A DNA stretch of 64,000 nt, taken from the NCBI RefSeq assembly GCF_000378145.1, contig NZ_KB899278.1:1-64000 (forward strand), in the 5' to 3' direction. Under the pieces are notes generated by a model that saw only the letters and a list, made by a program, of their open reading frames with translations, did no database searches and was not told the origin of the DNA. Both the position numbers and the translations under genes were made by a program. Every line of letters starts with the position of its first letter. Position 1 is the first letter of the stretch. This document shows, piece after piece, positions 18,501-26,689 of the stretch. The DNA is from Saccharibacillus kuerlensis DSM 22868 (GTDB taxonomy: Bacteria > Bacillota > Bacilli > Paenibacillales > Paenibacillaceae).

Positions 18501-19020
18501 GAGGTGGGTCTTGGGTTGTGATATTGGTTTCAGTTTCGGGTGCAGATGACGACGGACCTTGATCTGATGCTGAATCACTCTGTCCGGCTACCCATCCGCT
18601 TAGAATCGTTCGGTTCCATGCGAACCATGAGCCGTTTGACCCGTTGTTCTCTGACGCCACTTCAATTGCTTCGCCTGTAAATGTTTCGGTTCCGGAATAG
18701 GTTTGAGAGTTAACCTCGATGGTTTTAACCGCTTCGGTTCCTTTGTAAAACACAATTTTTCGAATCTTTTTCCCGGTGCCTGCGTCTTCGCTGATCCGGG
18801 TTGTTGTTGCGGTTGGCGTTTTACCGAAAGCTACGGCGTTTCGATGGGGGTGAAGTCTTGGGGCGTCATCGCCGCCGGAATAGGTGATTACTTTTTTAAT
18901 CGGCGCAGCGGCGATTTTTCCTTGGAGTGGAAAAAAAACACCCAGCACGCTACTCGCAATGAGTAGCGTGCTGAGTCCGACAAGCGTGAATCGTTTCTTT
19001 CGTTGTCGATTTTCTTTCAT
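15553..19020 (-). CDS. large secreted protein (DUF5704-like, tentative)
   Basis: A 1155-residue protein with an N-terminal signal peptide (basic MKENRQRKKR, hydrophobic core, likely cleavage after KIAAA). The body is rich in beta-strand-like stretches, with many short repeats of charge and aromatic residues, no transmembrane segment and no sortase motif. A Thr/Ser/Gln-rich spacer lies near residues 150-190. I associate it with the large secreted DUF5704 proteins of Paenibacillus, but only tentatively. The start overlaps the stop of the SLH-domain gene by one base. The two are probably translated together, and this protein may be held at the surface by the SLH partner. Confidence 0.7.
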   Translation of the reverse strand: MKENRQRKKRFTLVGLSTLLIASSVLGVFFPLQGKIAAAPIKKVITYSGGDDAPRLHPHRNAVAFGKTPTATTTRISEDAGTGKKIRKIVFYKGTEAVKTIEVNSQTYSGTETFTGEAIEVASENNGSNGSWFAWNRTILSGWVAGQSDSASDQGPSSSAPETETNITTQDPPHTGNYKTTPGRKTRLTVKYPISNPFKGTSTFNDLSFPLYLIDNRSNIVQSKNPQLPANRAKIEIDEDKEVSNANLQITGYPVKNQISIVSLLVGLEPGQTTVGPTRDLNFATITFDQEHADIGAYRYYVEKNADGSMRPYNGNPKNAQIMAFYYAAYNFTAASVTYQYPDRYWVYTEDAEIEDPQEPIFGCTVRDGRVIEGEKMTPEASAVIKADQRDREMFDVLQGIPTSESLYGNVIANNYLHQFKFKEQLTTCVYEITVSKTYELIWYTDVPIINDDGSPGGTERVQEKDSETKLYELHIERYGSHWIVDKLGAYEIDNAVLQNYAFEGERITIRPNGYTPPNMTLTRNGKAVADPGPGNWTADPETIDLGGTSPPPVPDELGRYEGETENKIDQIKVNNDKVTFNGQVLMNDNVVERKTQDPQRVPEPTAITRDVLYSANHMIPMTKTNRYAAASMGAITYKPLSVNYNADPGDTYPIGSINSVTVHTPVVNYSSATDDQAHNQKTVPNGSRAAFILDRPFTVRIPTSGQHANYLGYGNRDYAKYFRAKQVRFPFDVYTADKSIFYEKNTWIDIPVSQLDKTFFLPVWVDEGDYSVEFRNIAENAPDVQPAERDANLDLINHVASDTVNVEVIGRLYDFHITDIVDYSWEKVFRIQEGSPLHTGHTYWTGLNGIDGAARGNTPPFTLPILPGSHPLEGMKNIAVKTGYHVKFDLKTKGNMFGEQDGIRITPSFTFVSRDGQSKTPVDLYYHDDHRTFIKVGSPEDTEPRYVILNDRLRNVPEEELRDTARYKYNHYYGFSQVGNVSREMFINDYIYRFTKMKTPVGGYDRLLLPEQIRTLIGPKSSLPASVDYERANAAEQKWYGEYSLPGDPYVVAKGTDLAEYGRTHRGLTKRDPIFLRDGYIILNFNIESIRDGNLDRPHLQYIHAPLMNQWNLEGFRRSVQDSWGNTFSLQDGDIVFFHADKSYKDDFQVQVPH

Positions 19021-20234
19021 TACTTGATACCTCGAAGTCTGAGCAGGTCAACATTTTTGAACCAAGTACCGCTCGCTGGCGTTTGTAGAACGATACTAAT
19101 ATCGTTCATGCCTTGTACCGTGCCGCTTTTCGGTACGATAACGGCAGGCACATCACCCATCTGATTGCGATATACATACGCCGCTTTGTTCAATTTTCCT
19201 GCTGCGTATGCGTCACCATCTACGTTACCGAATCCAGTGACCTGAAATTGTGCAAACGTACGATTTACGTATCTGGTTCTATCTTTATTGAATACCTGTT
19301 TGCTCTTGAAGTAGATCACGTAAGTGTTGGTGTTACCTTTAATTGGGTTCTTCATCATTTGATTACCATTGAACCATTTTAGCGTGTTGATATCACCCAG
19401 CAAAGCGCGGTTCGGGTCATTCGGATCAGCCATGTCGATCGCGATCAGGGCGTCAAGCTTCGCTTGGTACAGCCCGTCTTTCGACGTGATCGTCATATTT
19501 TTCTCGTTCCACATGTCTTCAATGCCGGTCTTTCCTTTGTTTTTCCAGTCAGATTCCGGTGTGACAAACATTTCCGGCATCACCGTAAAGATGTTGGTAC
19601 CGTGCCACATGATTTCCGCAGCGCCCGTTGCGTACAGATCGGAATCGAGATTGCCGCCGGCATTGCTTGTCAGAATACGCTCGATGATTACAACGGATTG
19701 GGCACGCGTGGTCAGACCTTTTGGAGCAAGCTGCGCTTTACCCATGCCTTTGATCAGACCCTCTTTGGTTGCGAGATACATCCATTTGTCGTTTTCCGAT
19801 GTTTTCTCGCCGATCGCACGGGCCGCAACGCGGGCCATTTCTTCGCGGGTCATCGTTTTGTTCCAAGTGGCTTCGCTATTCGCGAAATCACTTGTCGCGT
19901 ACAGTCCTTTGCTTGCCGCCGCATCCACATAAGGCACATACCATTTGCCCGAAGCTTCTTTCGTTTCAAGTTTCATCGCCGATACGACCATCTTCACGAA
20001 CTCTGCCCGGGTCACACTTGCATCAGGCTTGAATGTACCATTGGTGTAGCCGTCGACATAGCCTTTGGATACCCCTTTTGCAATGGCGCTCTCGGCCCAA
20101 TGCCCCGCTTTCACATCTGAAAATGCCGAACTGGCAGCCTGAACATCCGGTGCGTAACCCGTTCCCCATACGGCCCCCGCCGTTAGCACCGCTGCTAATA
20201 CCAATCCCGCTTGTTTCATCCAACTATTTTTCAT
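19020..20234 (-). CDS. S-layer homology (SLH) domain protein
   Basis: A 404-residue exported protein. The signal peptide ends near VQA. It is followed by three SLH-type modules: FSDVKAGHWAESAI near residue 38, WYVPYVDAAASKGLY near 100, and a third near 150-190 ending in LTTRAQSVVII. SLH modules bind pyruvylated cell-wall polymer. The C-terminal 200 residues are not recognised. The start at 20234 follows AGGGGGAGAGG; a GTG at 20237 is also possible. It is first in the operon, upstream of the 1155-residue secreted protein. Confidence 0.85.
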   Translation of the reverse strand: MKNSWMKQAGLVLAAVLTAGAVWGTGYAPDVQAASSAFSDVKAGHWAESAIAKGVSKGYVDGYTNGTFKPDASVTRAEFVKMVVSAMKLETKEASGKWYVPYVDAAASKGLYATSDFANSEATWNKTMTREEMARVAARAIGEKTSENDKWMYLATKEGLIKGMGKAQLAPKGLTTRAQSVVIIERILTSNAGGNLDSDLYATGAAEIMWHGTNIFTVMPEMFVTPESDWKNKGKTGIEDMWNEKNMTITSKDGLYQAKLDALIAIDMADPNDPNRALLGDINTLKWFNGNQMMKNPIKGNTNTYVIYFKSKQVFNKDRTRYVNRTFAQFQVTGFGNVDGDAYAAGKLNKAAYVYRNQMGDVPAVIVPKSGTVQGMNDISIVLQTPASGTWFKNVDLLRLRGIK

Positions 20235-20456
20235 CACAATCCTCTCCCCCTCAATCTTGTTTATTGCATCATGCCGTTCTATCACTTGATGCAGACCAGG
20301 CACCTTCCGCCAGGTCCATCTTTTCTATTGTCGCTTGGTTGCAGCAATTGGGAAAGTCCCATTTTCTGTTTTCAAAGAACCTCGAATTTTGTCGTCAACA
20401 CTTCTTTGCCGTCAACGCCTCATTGTCGTCTGATCTTCTCAAATCAAATGAACGCA

Positions 20457-20505
20457 AAAAAGCGGACGCGTCCCTTCTGAATCCAGAAGAGAAAACGTCC
20501 GCGTG
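20457..20505 (-). terminator. hairpin terminator behind a 25-codon ORF
   Basis: On the minus strand GCGGACG and CGTCCGC close a stem with an inner hairpin (CTTCTG / CAGAAG), and TTTTTTG follows. It ends the small transcript before the SLH gene, or acts as an attenuator in the SLH leader. There is no T-run on the plus strand. Confidence 0.6.
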
Positions 20506-20535
20506 CTTCGCGGTGTATAAGCTGATAATTTCAAT

Positions 20536-20613
20536 TTACCAAATCATCTGCCAGCAAGCAAGTATTTCTTTACAACATAAATTCGCTTTCGGCAGCATAT
20601 CTTTACTTTTCAA
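20536..20613 (-). CDS. candidate 25-residue peptide or leader ORF
   Basis: A TTG start at 20613 is preceded by an extended AAAGGAGGGGAGG site. It opens a 25-codon frame ending in CWQMIW, with three Cys (NLCCKEI, LACWQ), then TAA. A T-run terminator follows 30 bases later. Strong ribosome site, frame and terminator together form a compact unit. It could be a short peptide gene or a regulatory leader for the SLH operon. No family is recognised, and with so few codons chance cannot be excluded. Confidence 0.35.
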   Translation of the reverse strand: MKSKDMLPKANLCCKEILACWQMIW

Positions 20614-20680
20614 AGCGTTCCTCCCCTCCTTTGGGCAGACTATTATGGCGTACAGATTGTTTCCATTAGAAATCTCTGTC

Positions 20681-20712
20681 TATCCGTCTATCCGTCTATC
20701 CGTCTATTCGCT
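20681..20712 (+). repeat. 8-bp tandem repeat (TATCCGTC)
   Basis: Three exact copies of TATCCGTC and one degenerate copy lie in a pyrimidine-rich stretch (20670-20775) upstream of the alanyl-tRNA editing gene. Such short repeats can slip during replication. Confidence 0.6.
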
Positions 20713-20894
20713 GTCCATTTGTCCATCTATCCGTATTTCTGTGTTTCTGTACCTCCATCTTTCCCTCTACCCAATTGCCCGATTGTCCAATATGGGATAC
20801 CATTCAAACAGACCCTCCGGAGCTTGGATTCTTTAGGCAAATGCTCAAGCAGCCGGAATTGAAAAGGAAAGAAACGAAGATAAAGGAGAACGTC

Positions 20895-22100
20895 ATGACG
20901 CATAAAAAATATTACGATTCCTCTTATACCCGCGAATGGACAGCCAAGATTCAACATATAATGAAGCGGGAAGACGGTCTGTACGTCCTCCTGGACGAAA
21001 CAGCGTTCTATCCGGAAGGCGGCGGACAGCCGGGTGATACCGGAATGATCGGTGAATCGCGTGTGGTCGATACGATTACGGAAAATGGAGATGTTCTGCA
21101 CCGGATCGAAGCTTCATCGAATTTGCCGGACGAACCGGGAACCGAAGTGTCCTGCGTGATCGATTGGGAACGCCGCTTCGATCATATGCAGCAGCACAGC
21201 GGACAGCATCTGCTCTCGGCGACCTGTCTTGATCTGCTTCAGGCACCAACTCTCAGCTTCCACCTCGGCGAGGAATACGCTACGATCGATATCGATCGCG
21301 CTCAATGGACAGAAGAAGAACTGGATCAAGTCGAACAGGAAGTCAATACGCGCATTATGCGCAATCTTCCTGTGAAAAGCTATTGGGTCAGCCGCGAAGA
21401 GGCCGATCGGCTTCCGCTGGTTAAAGCTCCGTCAGTCGAAGGCAATATTCGCATCGTCGAGATCGAAGGCATCGAGTACAATGCCTGCGGCGGGACGCAT
21501 GTGAGTGCGACCGGCGAACTCGGCCTGATCAAGCTGCTGCGTGCCGAAAAGCAAAAAGGCCATCTGCGTCTGACTTTCAAAGTCGGCTTCCGCGCACTGC
21601 GCGAATTCGCCATCCAAACGAAGGTGCTGAGTGCTTTGTCCGCCAAACTGAGCGTACCGAAGGAAGAACTGGTCGAACGGCTTGAGAAGTTTTCCGAAGA
21701 AGACCGCCGCAAGCAGGCCGAGCTCCATGCGCTTCGGAAGCAGCTTGATGAATACACTGTACGTGAACTACTTGAAGCGGCAGAGCGTACCGGAGGACCT
21801 GTTGCAGAGCTGTTCAGCGACCGGACAACGAAGGACCTGCAGTCTCTGGCTGCCGCGCTGACCTCCCGGACCGCGCAGCCTGTTCTTCTGGGTTCCCTAT
21901 CGGAACACAAACTGATTCTCGCGCATGGAGGCGAAACAGGATTCTCCTGCGGCAGCTTGTTTAAGGAGACACTGTCTTCATCCGGCGGTCGGGGCGGTGG
22001 AAATGATAAGTCTGCTCAGGCGGCATTTGGATCGGAATCCGAACTGACAGCATTTTATGAGATGCTGAAGGTACGGTTAAATGGCGGCGCACAGGACTAA
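20895..22100 (+). CDS. alanyl-tRNA editing protein (AlaX, long form)
   Basis: A 401-residue free-standing editing protein related to the AlaRS editing domain, which removes Ser or Gly wrongly attached to tRNA-Ala. The two zinc/active-site motifs are present: HSGQH near residue 101 and CGGTH near 199. The GGGQPGD loop is near residue 38. A coiled-coil and DHHA1-like C-terminal part (about 260-400) includes GGRGGG. The ATG at 20895 has AAAGGAGAA upstream; the frame open to 20775 lies in the pyrimidine-rich leader and is unlikely to be translated. Confidence 0.88.
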   Translation: MTHKKYYDSSYTREWTAKIQHIMKREDGLYVLLDETAFYPEGGGQPGDTGMIGESRVVDTITENGDVLHRIEASSNLPDEPGTEVSCVIDWERRFDHMQQHSGQHLLSATCLDLLQAPTLSFHLGEEYATIDIDRAQWTEEELDQVEQEVNTRIMRNLPVKSYWVSREEADRLPLVKAPSVEGNIRIVEIEGIEYNACGGTHVSATGELGLIKLLRAEKQKGHLRLTFKVGFRALREFAIQTKVLSALSAKLSVPKEELVERLEKFSEEDRRKQAELHALRKQLDEYTVRELLEAAERTGGPVAELFSDRTTKDLQSLAAALTSRTAQPVLLGSLSEHKLILAHGGETGFSCGSLFKETLSSSGGRGGGNDKSAQAAFGSESELTAFYEMLKVRLNGGAQD

Positions 22101-22137
22101 TTAATCATTATTAAAGTATGAACATATCCGAATGCTA

Positions 22138-22182
22138 TAAAAGAGGCAGCGCGAAAACAATACTCCCTGCTGCCTCTTTCTT
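22138..22182 (+). terminator. terminator of the AlaX gene
   Basis: AAAGAGGCAGC and GCTGCCTCTTT pair around a 16-base loop; TCTTCATTTT follows. Confidence 0.75.
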
Positions 22183-22315
22183 CATTTTCAACTTGCCCAT
22201 TTGCTCATTTGCACGCTAAGATAGAGAATGATTCTCAGTAAAATTTGTTTGAAACGTACTGATTTTTGTTTGAAGCGCACCAATTATAAAGAAATGAGGG
22301 ATTGGCATCGATATT

Positions 22316-24028
22316 TTGAAACGTTTTTTCGCTTATTACCGCCCTTATAAAGGGCTGTTTATGCTTGATTTTTGCTGTGCCGTTTTTGCTGGTCTGCTTG
22401 AACTTACCTTCCCGCTCGCAGTCAATGTCTTTATCGACGATCTGCTGCCGGGAGGCAACTGGAGTCTGATTATGATCGCATGCCTTGCACTGCTCGCGAT
22501 CTATGCACTGAATACGGCCATGCAGTATGTCGTGACTTATTGGGGACATATGCTTGGAATCAACATCGAGACCGATATGCGCAAAAATTTGTTCACCAAG
22601 CTGCAAAAGTTATCGTTTCGCTTCTATGACAACCACAAAACAGGTCACTTGATCGGACGCGTCACGACCGACTTGAACGATATTGGCGAATTGGCCCACC
22701 ACGGACCCGAAGATGTCTTTATCGCAATCATGACGCTGATCGGCTCATTCATCCTGATGTACAATATCAGCCCGTCGCTCGCAATCATTACTTTTATCAT
22801 TATTCCAGTTATGGCCTGGCTCATTATCTTCTTCGGCCGTCGTATGACCCGTACGTACGGTCGGCTGTTCGGCAACGTCGGCAGCTTCAACTCCCGTATT
22901 GAAGAAAACATCGGCGGCATTCGCGTCGTACAGTCGTTCGCCAATGAGGAGCACGAAGGCAAGCTGTTTGATCTTGAGAACAAGGCCTTCCGTAAAACCA
23001 AGCTGCTTGCTTACAAAACGATGGCCGGCAGCATGTCTGTCAATTATATGATGATGCGTCTGATCAGCGTCCTTGTCTTGATCTTTGGCGCCCTCTTCTT
23101 TATCCGCGGAGAGATTCTGATCGGCGAATTCGTCGCTTTCCAGCTGCTCGCAAATGTGTTCTTCCGGCCGATCGAGAAGATCAATGCCGTTATTGAAAGC
23201 TATCCCAAAGGCATTGCAGGTTTCCGCCGCTATCTCGAAATTATGGATACCGAGCCTGATATTCAGGACAAGCCCGATGCCAAGACCGCCGATTCATTGA
23301 GCGGCAATATTCGATTCAATCATGTCTCGTTCGGCTATGAACATGGACGCCGGATTCTCGAAGATATCAGCTTACAGATCCAGCCGGGAGAGACGATCGC
23401 TTTCGTAGGGCCCTCAGGTGCCGGAAAGACGACCATTTGCAGTCTGCTCCCCCGCTTCTACGATGTGGAAGCCGGATCGATTACAGTGGACGGCATGGAT
23501 ATCCGCGATCTGAAGTTGGAGTCGCTGCGCAAACAGATCGGCATTGTCCAGCAGGATGTCTTCCTATTCTCGGGAACAATCCGAGAAAACATCTCCTACG
23601 GCAAGCTTGACGCTACAATCGAAGAAGTTTGGGATGCTGCCGAGCGCGCGCATTTGACCGACGTTATTCAATCCATGCCGGAAGGCATGGAAACGATCAT
23701 TGGCGAGCGCGGAGTGAAGCTCTCAGGCGGACAGAAGCAGCGTATGGCCATTGCACGTATGTTCCTCAAAAATCCGCCGATCCTTATTCTCGACGAAGCG
23801 ACTTCCGCACTTGATACCGAGACAGAAGTCGCCATTCAGAAATCGTTGGCCGAGCTGGCCGAAGGCCGAACCACTCTTGTAATTGCACACCGCTTGGCAA
23901 CTATTCGAAACGCGGATCGTATTGTGGTGGTCAACAAAGACGGCATTGCGGAGCAGGGCAAGCATCACGAACTGATCAAATCCGGCGGAATCTACAGTCG
24001 TCTGCACCAAGCACAGTTTGGTAGCTAA
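22316..24028 (+). CDS. ABC exporter, fused membrane and ATPase domains
   Basis: A 570-residue half-transporter. Six membrane helices span about residues 12-300 and the ATPase domain covers about 330-565. Walker A is GPSGAGKTT near 365, the signature is LSGGQKQR near 467, Walker B is ILILDEATSALD near 486, and the H-loop is VIAHRLAT near 521. It should work as a homodimer or heterodimer for drug or lipid export. The start appears to be TTG at 22316, because the protein begins naturally at LKRFFAYYRP. The GAGGG site is rather far away (15 bases). Two YtxH-type genes follow on the same strand. Confidence 0.88.
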   Translation: MKRFFAYYRPYKGLFMLDFCCAVFAGLLELTFPLAVNVFIDDLLPGGNWSLIMIACLALLAIYALNTAMQYVVTYWGHMLGINIETDMRKNLFTKLQKLSFRFYDNHKTGHLIGRVTTDLNDIGELAHHGPEDVFIAIMTLIGSFILMYNISPSLAIITFIIIPVMAWLIIFFGRRMTRTYGRLFGNVGSFNSRIEENIGGIRVVQSFANEEHEGKLFDLENKAFRKTKLLAYKTMAGSMSVNYMMMRLISVLVLIFGALFFIRGEILIGEFVAFQLLANVFFRPIEKINAVIESYPKGIAGFRRYLEIMDTEPDIQDKPDAKTADSLSGNIRFNHVSFGYEHGRRILEDISLQIQPGETIAFVGPSGAGKTTICSLLPRFYDVEAGSITVDGMDIRDLKLESLRKQIGIVQQDVFLFSGTIRENISYGKLDATIEEVWDAAERAHLTDVIQSMPEGMETIIGERGVKLSGGQKQRMAIARMFLKNPPILILDEATSALDTETEVAIQKSLAELAEGRTTLVIAHRLATIRNADRIVVVNKDGIAEQGKHHELIKSGGIYSRLHQAQFGS

Positions 24029-24091
24029 CCAAACAGGGTTAATGTAGAGAAGAAGTCAATCGCTTGAATCGACAAGGAGATGTGATGTTCG

Positions 24092-24454
24092 ATGAACAAA
24101 ATGGCGAAAAAGCGCATGGCACGCATTATGGTCGGCACGTTGGCGGGAGCGGGAGCCGTCTTGTTCCTTTCTTCTCAAAAAGGTGCCGGAACTCGCAATC
24201 AAATTCGGAAGATGGCCGTGCAAACCAAAGACCTCGGTATGGAACTGGGCCATGAGACGGCTGAGAAAGCCCGCGATTTGATTGCGCTCGGCAAGGAAAT
24301 TTCGCACGACGAAGACTGGATTGAAGCGATTGAAACTTTGGAGATTCATCCTTCGACCGACAAATCCTCCAATTCCGATGAGCGCTCCCATTCCGAACCT
24401 CATCTCAAGATTGTGCCGCCTTCCGAACCGAAACATGACTCCGATAAGGCGTAA
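24092..24454 (+). CDS. YtxH-like small protein
   Basis: A 120-residue protein. A short hydrophobic N-terminal segment (GTLAGAGAVLFLSS, about 15-28) is followed by the YtxH-type turn (KGAGTRNQIRKM) and an amphipathic helix. The C-terminal 40 residues are disordered and Ser/His/Glu-rich. YtxH-type proteins are membrane-linked and often stress-induced, with no defined biochemical role. It lies 63 bases after the ABC exporter and has its own terminator. Confidence 0.6.
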   Translation: MNKMAKKRMARIMVGTLAGAGAVLFLSSQKGAGTRNQIRKMAVQTKDLGMELGHETAEKARDLIALGKEISHDEDWIEAIETLEIHPSTDKSSNSDERSHSEPHLKIVPPSEPKHDSDKA

Positions 24455-24462
24455 ACAAAATT

Positions 24463-24493
24463 GACGTGCTCTTGGCGAGTGCGTCTTTTTTTT
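24463..24493 (+). terminator. terminator between the two YtxH-type genes
   Basis: GACGTGCTC and GAGTGCGTC pair with two wobbles around TTGGC, followed by eight T. Confidence 0.75.
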
Positions 24494-24574
24494 GCTAATT
24501 GCCCGCTGACTCTGTTCAGAAACGTATGTCTGGGTAATACTAGAGGAGAACCTTTTTGGACAGGAGGATTACAT

Positions 24575-25156
24575 ATGTCGAATCAAACATTAAAATTCAT
24601 TGCCGGACTGGCAGCGGGTGCCGCTGTAGGCGGCGCAGCCGCTCTGCTGCTTGCACCTAAGCGGGGAACGGAGACTCGTCAGATCCTGGCGGAAACAGCT
24701 GTTGATCTGAAGGACAAAAGTCTTGATCTGAAAGACAAGGGCGTCATTGCGGCTATTGATCTGAAGGATAAGAGCATCTCGACCGCTATCGACTTGAAGG
24801 ACAAAAGCGTAACGACGGCCGCTTCGCTTCGCGACAAGGGACAGTCTTCGTTCAACATTGCCATGGAAAAAGGGCAAAGCGCACTCGAAATTCTGCGCAT
24901 CAAAGGCCAAATCGCTGCAGACAAGAGCCGAGAATTGATCGCTTTCGGCAAAGAAGTCGGCGAAGTCGCTATGGAATGGAAGACCGAGATCGAAGCTGCC
25001 GTTCAAGATCTCAAAGTCGAACTGGAACGATTCCAGCGCGAACAGGAGAATGACACACAGCTTCAGGACGATATCAACAAGCTGAAGAAGCAAACGCAGG
25101 AAACGGCTGCCGTTCTCAAAAATGCGCAGACTCGCATTTCCAACGCGGGAAGCTGA
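24575..25156 (+). CDS. YtxH domain protein with LKDK repeats
   Basis: A 193-residue protein. It begins with a small-residue membrane segment (GLAAGAAVGGAAALLLAPKR, about 9-28) that defines the YtxH domain. A repeated region follows (about 43-90) in which DLKDK recurs four times with 7-14 residue spacing, giving an amphipathic LEA-like helix. The C-terminal 70 residues are predicted coiled coil. CAGGAGG precedes the ATG. The repeat suggests expansion by duplication. A protective or envelope-stress role is inferred only from the family. Confidence 0.75.
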   Translation: MSNQTLKFIAGLAAGAAVGGAAALLLAPKRGTETRQILAETAVDLKDKSLDLKDKGVIAAIDLKDKSISTAIDLKDKSVTTAASLRDKGQSSFNIAMEKGQSALEILRIKGQIAADKSRELIAFGKEVGEVAMEWKTEIEAAVQDLKVELERFQREQENDTQLQDDINKLKKQTQETAAVLKNAQTRISNAGS

Positions 25157-25192
25157 GCGAAACCGTACTATTCATTTGCTATCATTCAACTG

Positions 25193-25223
25193 AAAAAAAG
25201 CTTCCCTCAAGGGAAGCTTTTTT
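25193..25223 (+). terminator. terminator of the YtxH repeat gene
   Basis: AAAAAGCTTCCCT and AGGGAAGCTTTTTT pair around CA. It is symmetric, so it also serves the convergent glycosyltransferase gene. Confidence 0.85.
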
Positions 25224-25255
25224 CGTCCAAAACATATAAATTTTCCATTTTCCCT

Positions 25256-26344
25256 CTAATTATTCGGCTTGACGGCTTGAATGGGAGGAGTTTGAGGAGG
25301 CTTGGATGGTCTTCCCTTCTTAATCCTGTTCTTCACTCGGGAAGCCGCGCCAAACACATGCATGTAGCAGGCCGCCGGCAGCAGCCAACCGTGACCGGAC
25401 AGACGTGCAAAAATACGCATTGGAAGCCAAATTTCATGATCTGAAGCGGCTTTCCGCATGCTCTGCTCAAACAATTCATGACGTTTAGCTTCACGAAGCT
25501 CTTTCCATGTATTCCCTACTCGACCGCGCTGCTCCAAATTGTACATGCAGCTGTTCTGCACACGTTCGAAGAACAATCGCAGCCTCATCCGTTCGCGAAT
25601 ATCTTCGTGAGGGTAAGAAGCGTAGTATTCGGAGAATCGGTCGACAAGAAACAGCTCGCGCTTCAAGTGATCGGGCTTGATACTGTTCATCAAGGAACCC
25701 GGACGCTGCTGAAAATAGTTATAATACGAACCTTCGACCGAAGAAGCCGTATCGATATGACGCAGGAAACACAAATTGAACAGGACGTCTTCGCTAAACA
25801 CATTCCGAGTCGATTCAAATCTCAGCCCGTACTCTTCGATAACCGACCGGCGAAAAATTTTGTTCCAGATTACGGCAGCAAATTTCTTCTCGAACCACAT
25901 TCGATCAAGCCCATATTTCGAAATGCTTAATGTTCCATTTTTTAATCCAAGTACATGCGGCTCGCTTCGATCTTCGTAAACAAAGCTGTAATCGCAGGCG
26001 CAAAAATCCGCATCATCTGACTTGGCTCGTGTATAAAGGGCTTCGAACATCCCCGGTTCCGCCCAATCATCCGGATCTGCAAATCCTATGTATTCTCCTG
26101 AAGCGGCATTTAATCCCGCGTTGCGCGCTCCACTTACTCCTTGGTTCTCTTGATGAATCACTCGAATCCGGCCGTCCTGCTTGGCGCATTCGGAAGCAAC
26201 TGCAAACGAACCGTCTGTCGAACCATCATCCACCACAATAATTTCGATCTCACGCAGCGTTTGCGCAGACAAACTTTCCAGACACTTGCGCAAATAATCC
26301 TCCACGTTAAATACGGGCACGATGACACTTACGCTGGGCTTCAC
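25256..26344 (-). CDS. glycosyltransferase family 2
   Basis: A 362-residue GT-A fold enzyme. The nucleotide-sugar binding region is SVIVPVFN at the N-terminus and VVDDGSTDGS near residue 37. The metal-binding acidic motif is FADPDDW near residue 87. The C-terminal half has the EDVLFN element near 181. A GTG start at 26344 is preferred because AAGGAGGG lies 8 bases before it and the fold begins there; an ATG at 26386 would add a basic tail of 14 residues. The gene stands alone, and sugar and acceptor are unknown. Confidence 0.85.
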   Translation of the reverse strand: MKPSVSVIVPVFNVEDYLRKCLESLSAQTLREIEIIVVDDGSTDGSFAVASECAKQDGRIRVIHQENQGVSGARNAGLNAASGEYIGFADPDDWAEPGMFEALYTRAKSDDADFCACDYSFVYEDRSEPHVLGLKNGTLSISKYGLDRMWFEKKFAAVIWNKIFRRSVIEEYGLRFESTRNVFSEDVLFNLCFLRHIDTASSVEGSYYNYFQQRPGSLMNSIKPDHLKRELFLVDRFSEYYASYPHEDIRERMRLRLFFERVQNSCMYNLEQRGRVGNTWKELREAKRHELFEQSMRKAASDHEIWLPMRIFARLSGHGWLLPAACYMHVFGAASRVKNRIKKGRPSKPPQTPPIQAVKPNN

Positions 26345-26494
26345 CCGTTTATCCCTCCTTTTATCGCGAATCATATCTAAGCACACCAGATCCTATAGAT
26401 AAACTTCATCCGTTATTAACCGGGACAAATGAAAAACGAATCAATTTGACTGAAATTTTTCATTTTATCTTGCAAACTATTTTTTATCACAATA

Positions 26495-26529
26495 AAGAAG
26501 CCCTTCCTTATATAAGGAAGGGCTTCTTA
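26495..26529 (-). terminator. terminator 3' of the fruA remnant
   Basis: AAGAAGCCCTTCCTT and its exact complement surround a 5-base loop, 45 bases beyond the stop of the remnant. It probably was the original end of the fructose operon. Confidence 0.7.
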
Positions 26530-26574
26530 GGCATGTTGTATTATGCTGTATTCTTTATCAAGACGCCGATAAAT

Positions 26575-26685
26575 TTAAGCTGCTTTTTGAGATGCAGCAG
26601 CTTCGCGCTGTGCCAGCGTCTTCTTCCAGAAGCCAAGAATCAGACCGGAGATTACGGCACCGATCACAACCGTCAGCAGGAACAA
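26575..26685 (-). pseudogene. stranded 3' end of a fructose PTS gene (fruA remnant)
   Basis: Thirty-six minus-strand codons read as the end of an EIIC domain: LFLLTVVIGAVISG, then LILGFWKKTLAQ, then an Ala/Gln-rich tail and TAA. The intact fruA in this window ends similarly (LFLLSVLIGTVVS, LILGFWKKPLS), but the DNA is clearly different. Homology stops abruptly at about 26686, where the frame runs into TAG. Its base use matches the GC-richer flanks, not the AT-rich DNA next to it. This looks like the host's original fruA end, cut off by the AT-rich block; a leftover of a second fruA copy is the alternative. Confidence 0.75.
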
Positions 26686-26689
26686 CCTA

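Noticed and set aside
20457-20505. T-box-like leader before the alanyl-tRNA editing gene (GCGTCCCTT words)
   Set aside because: No AGGGTGG/ACC T-box core or specifier loop upstream, and the hairpin has its T-run on the minus strand.
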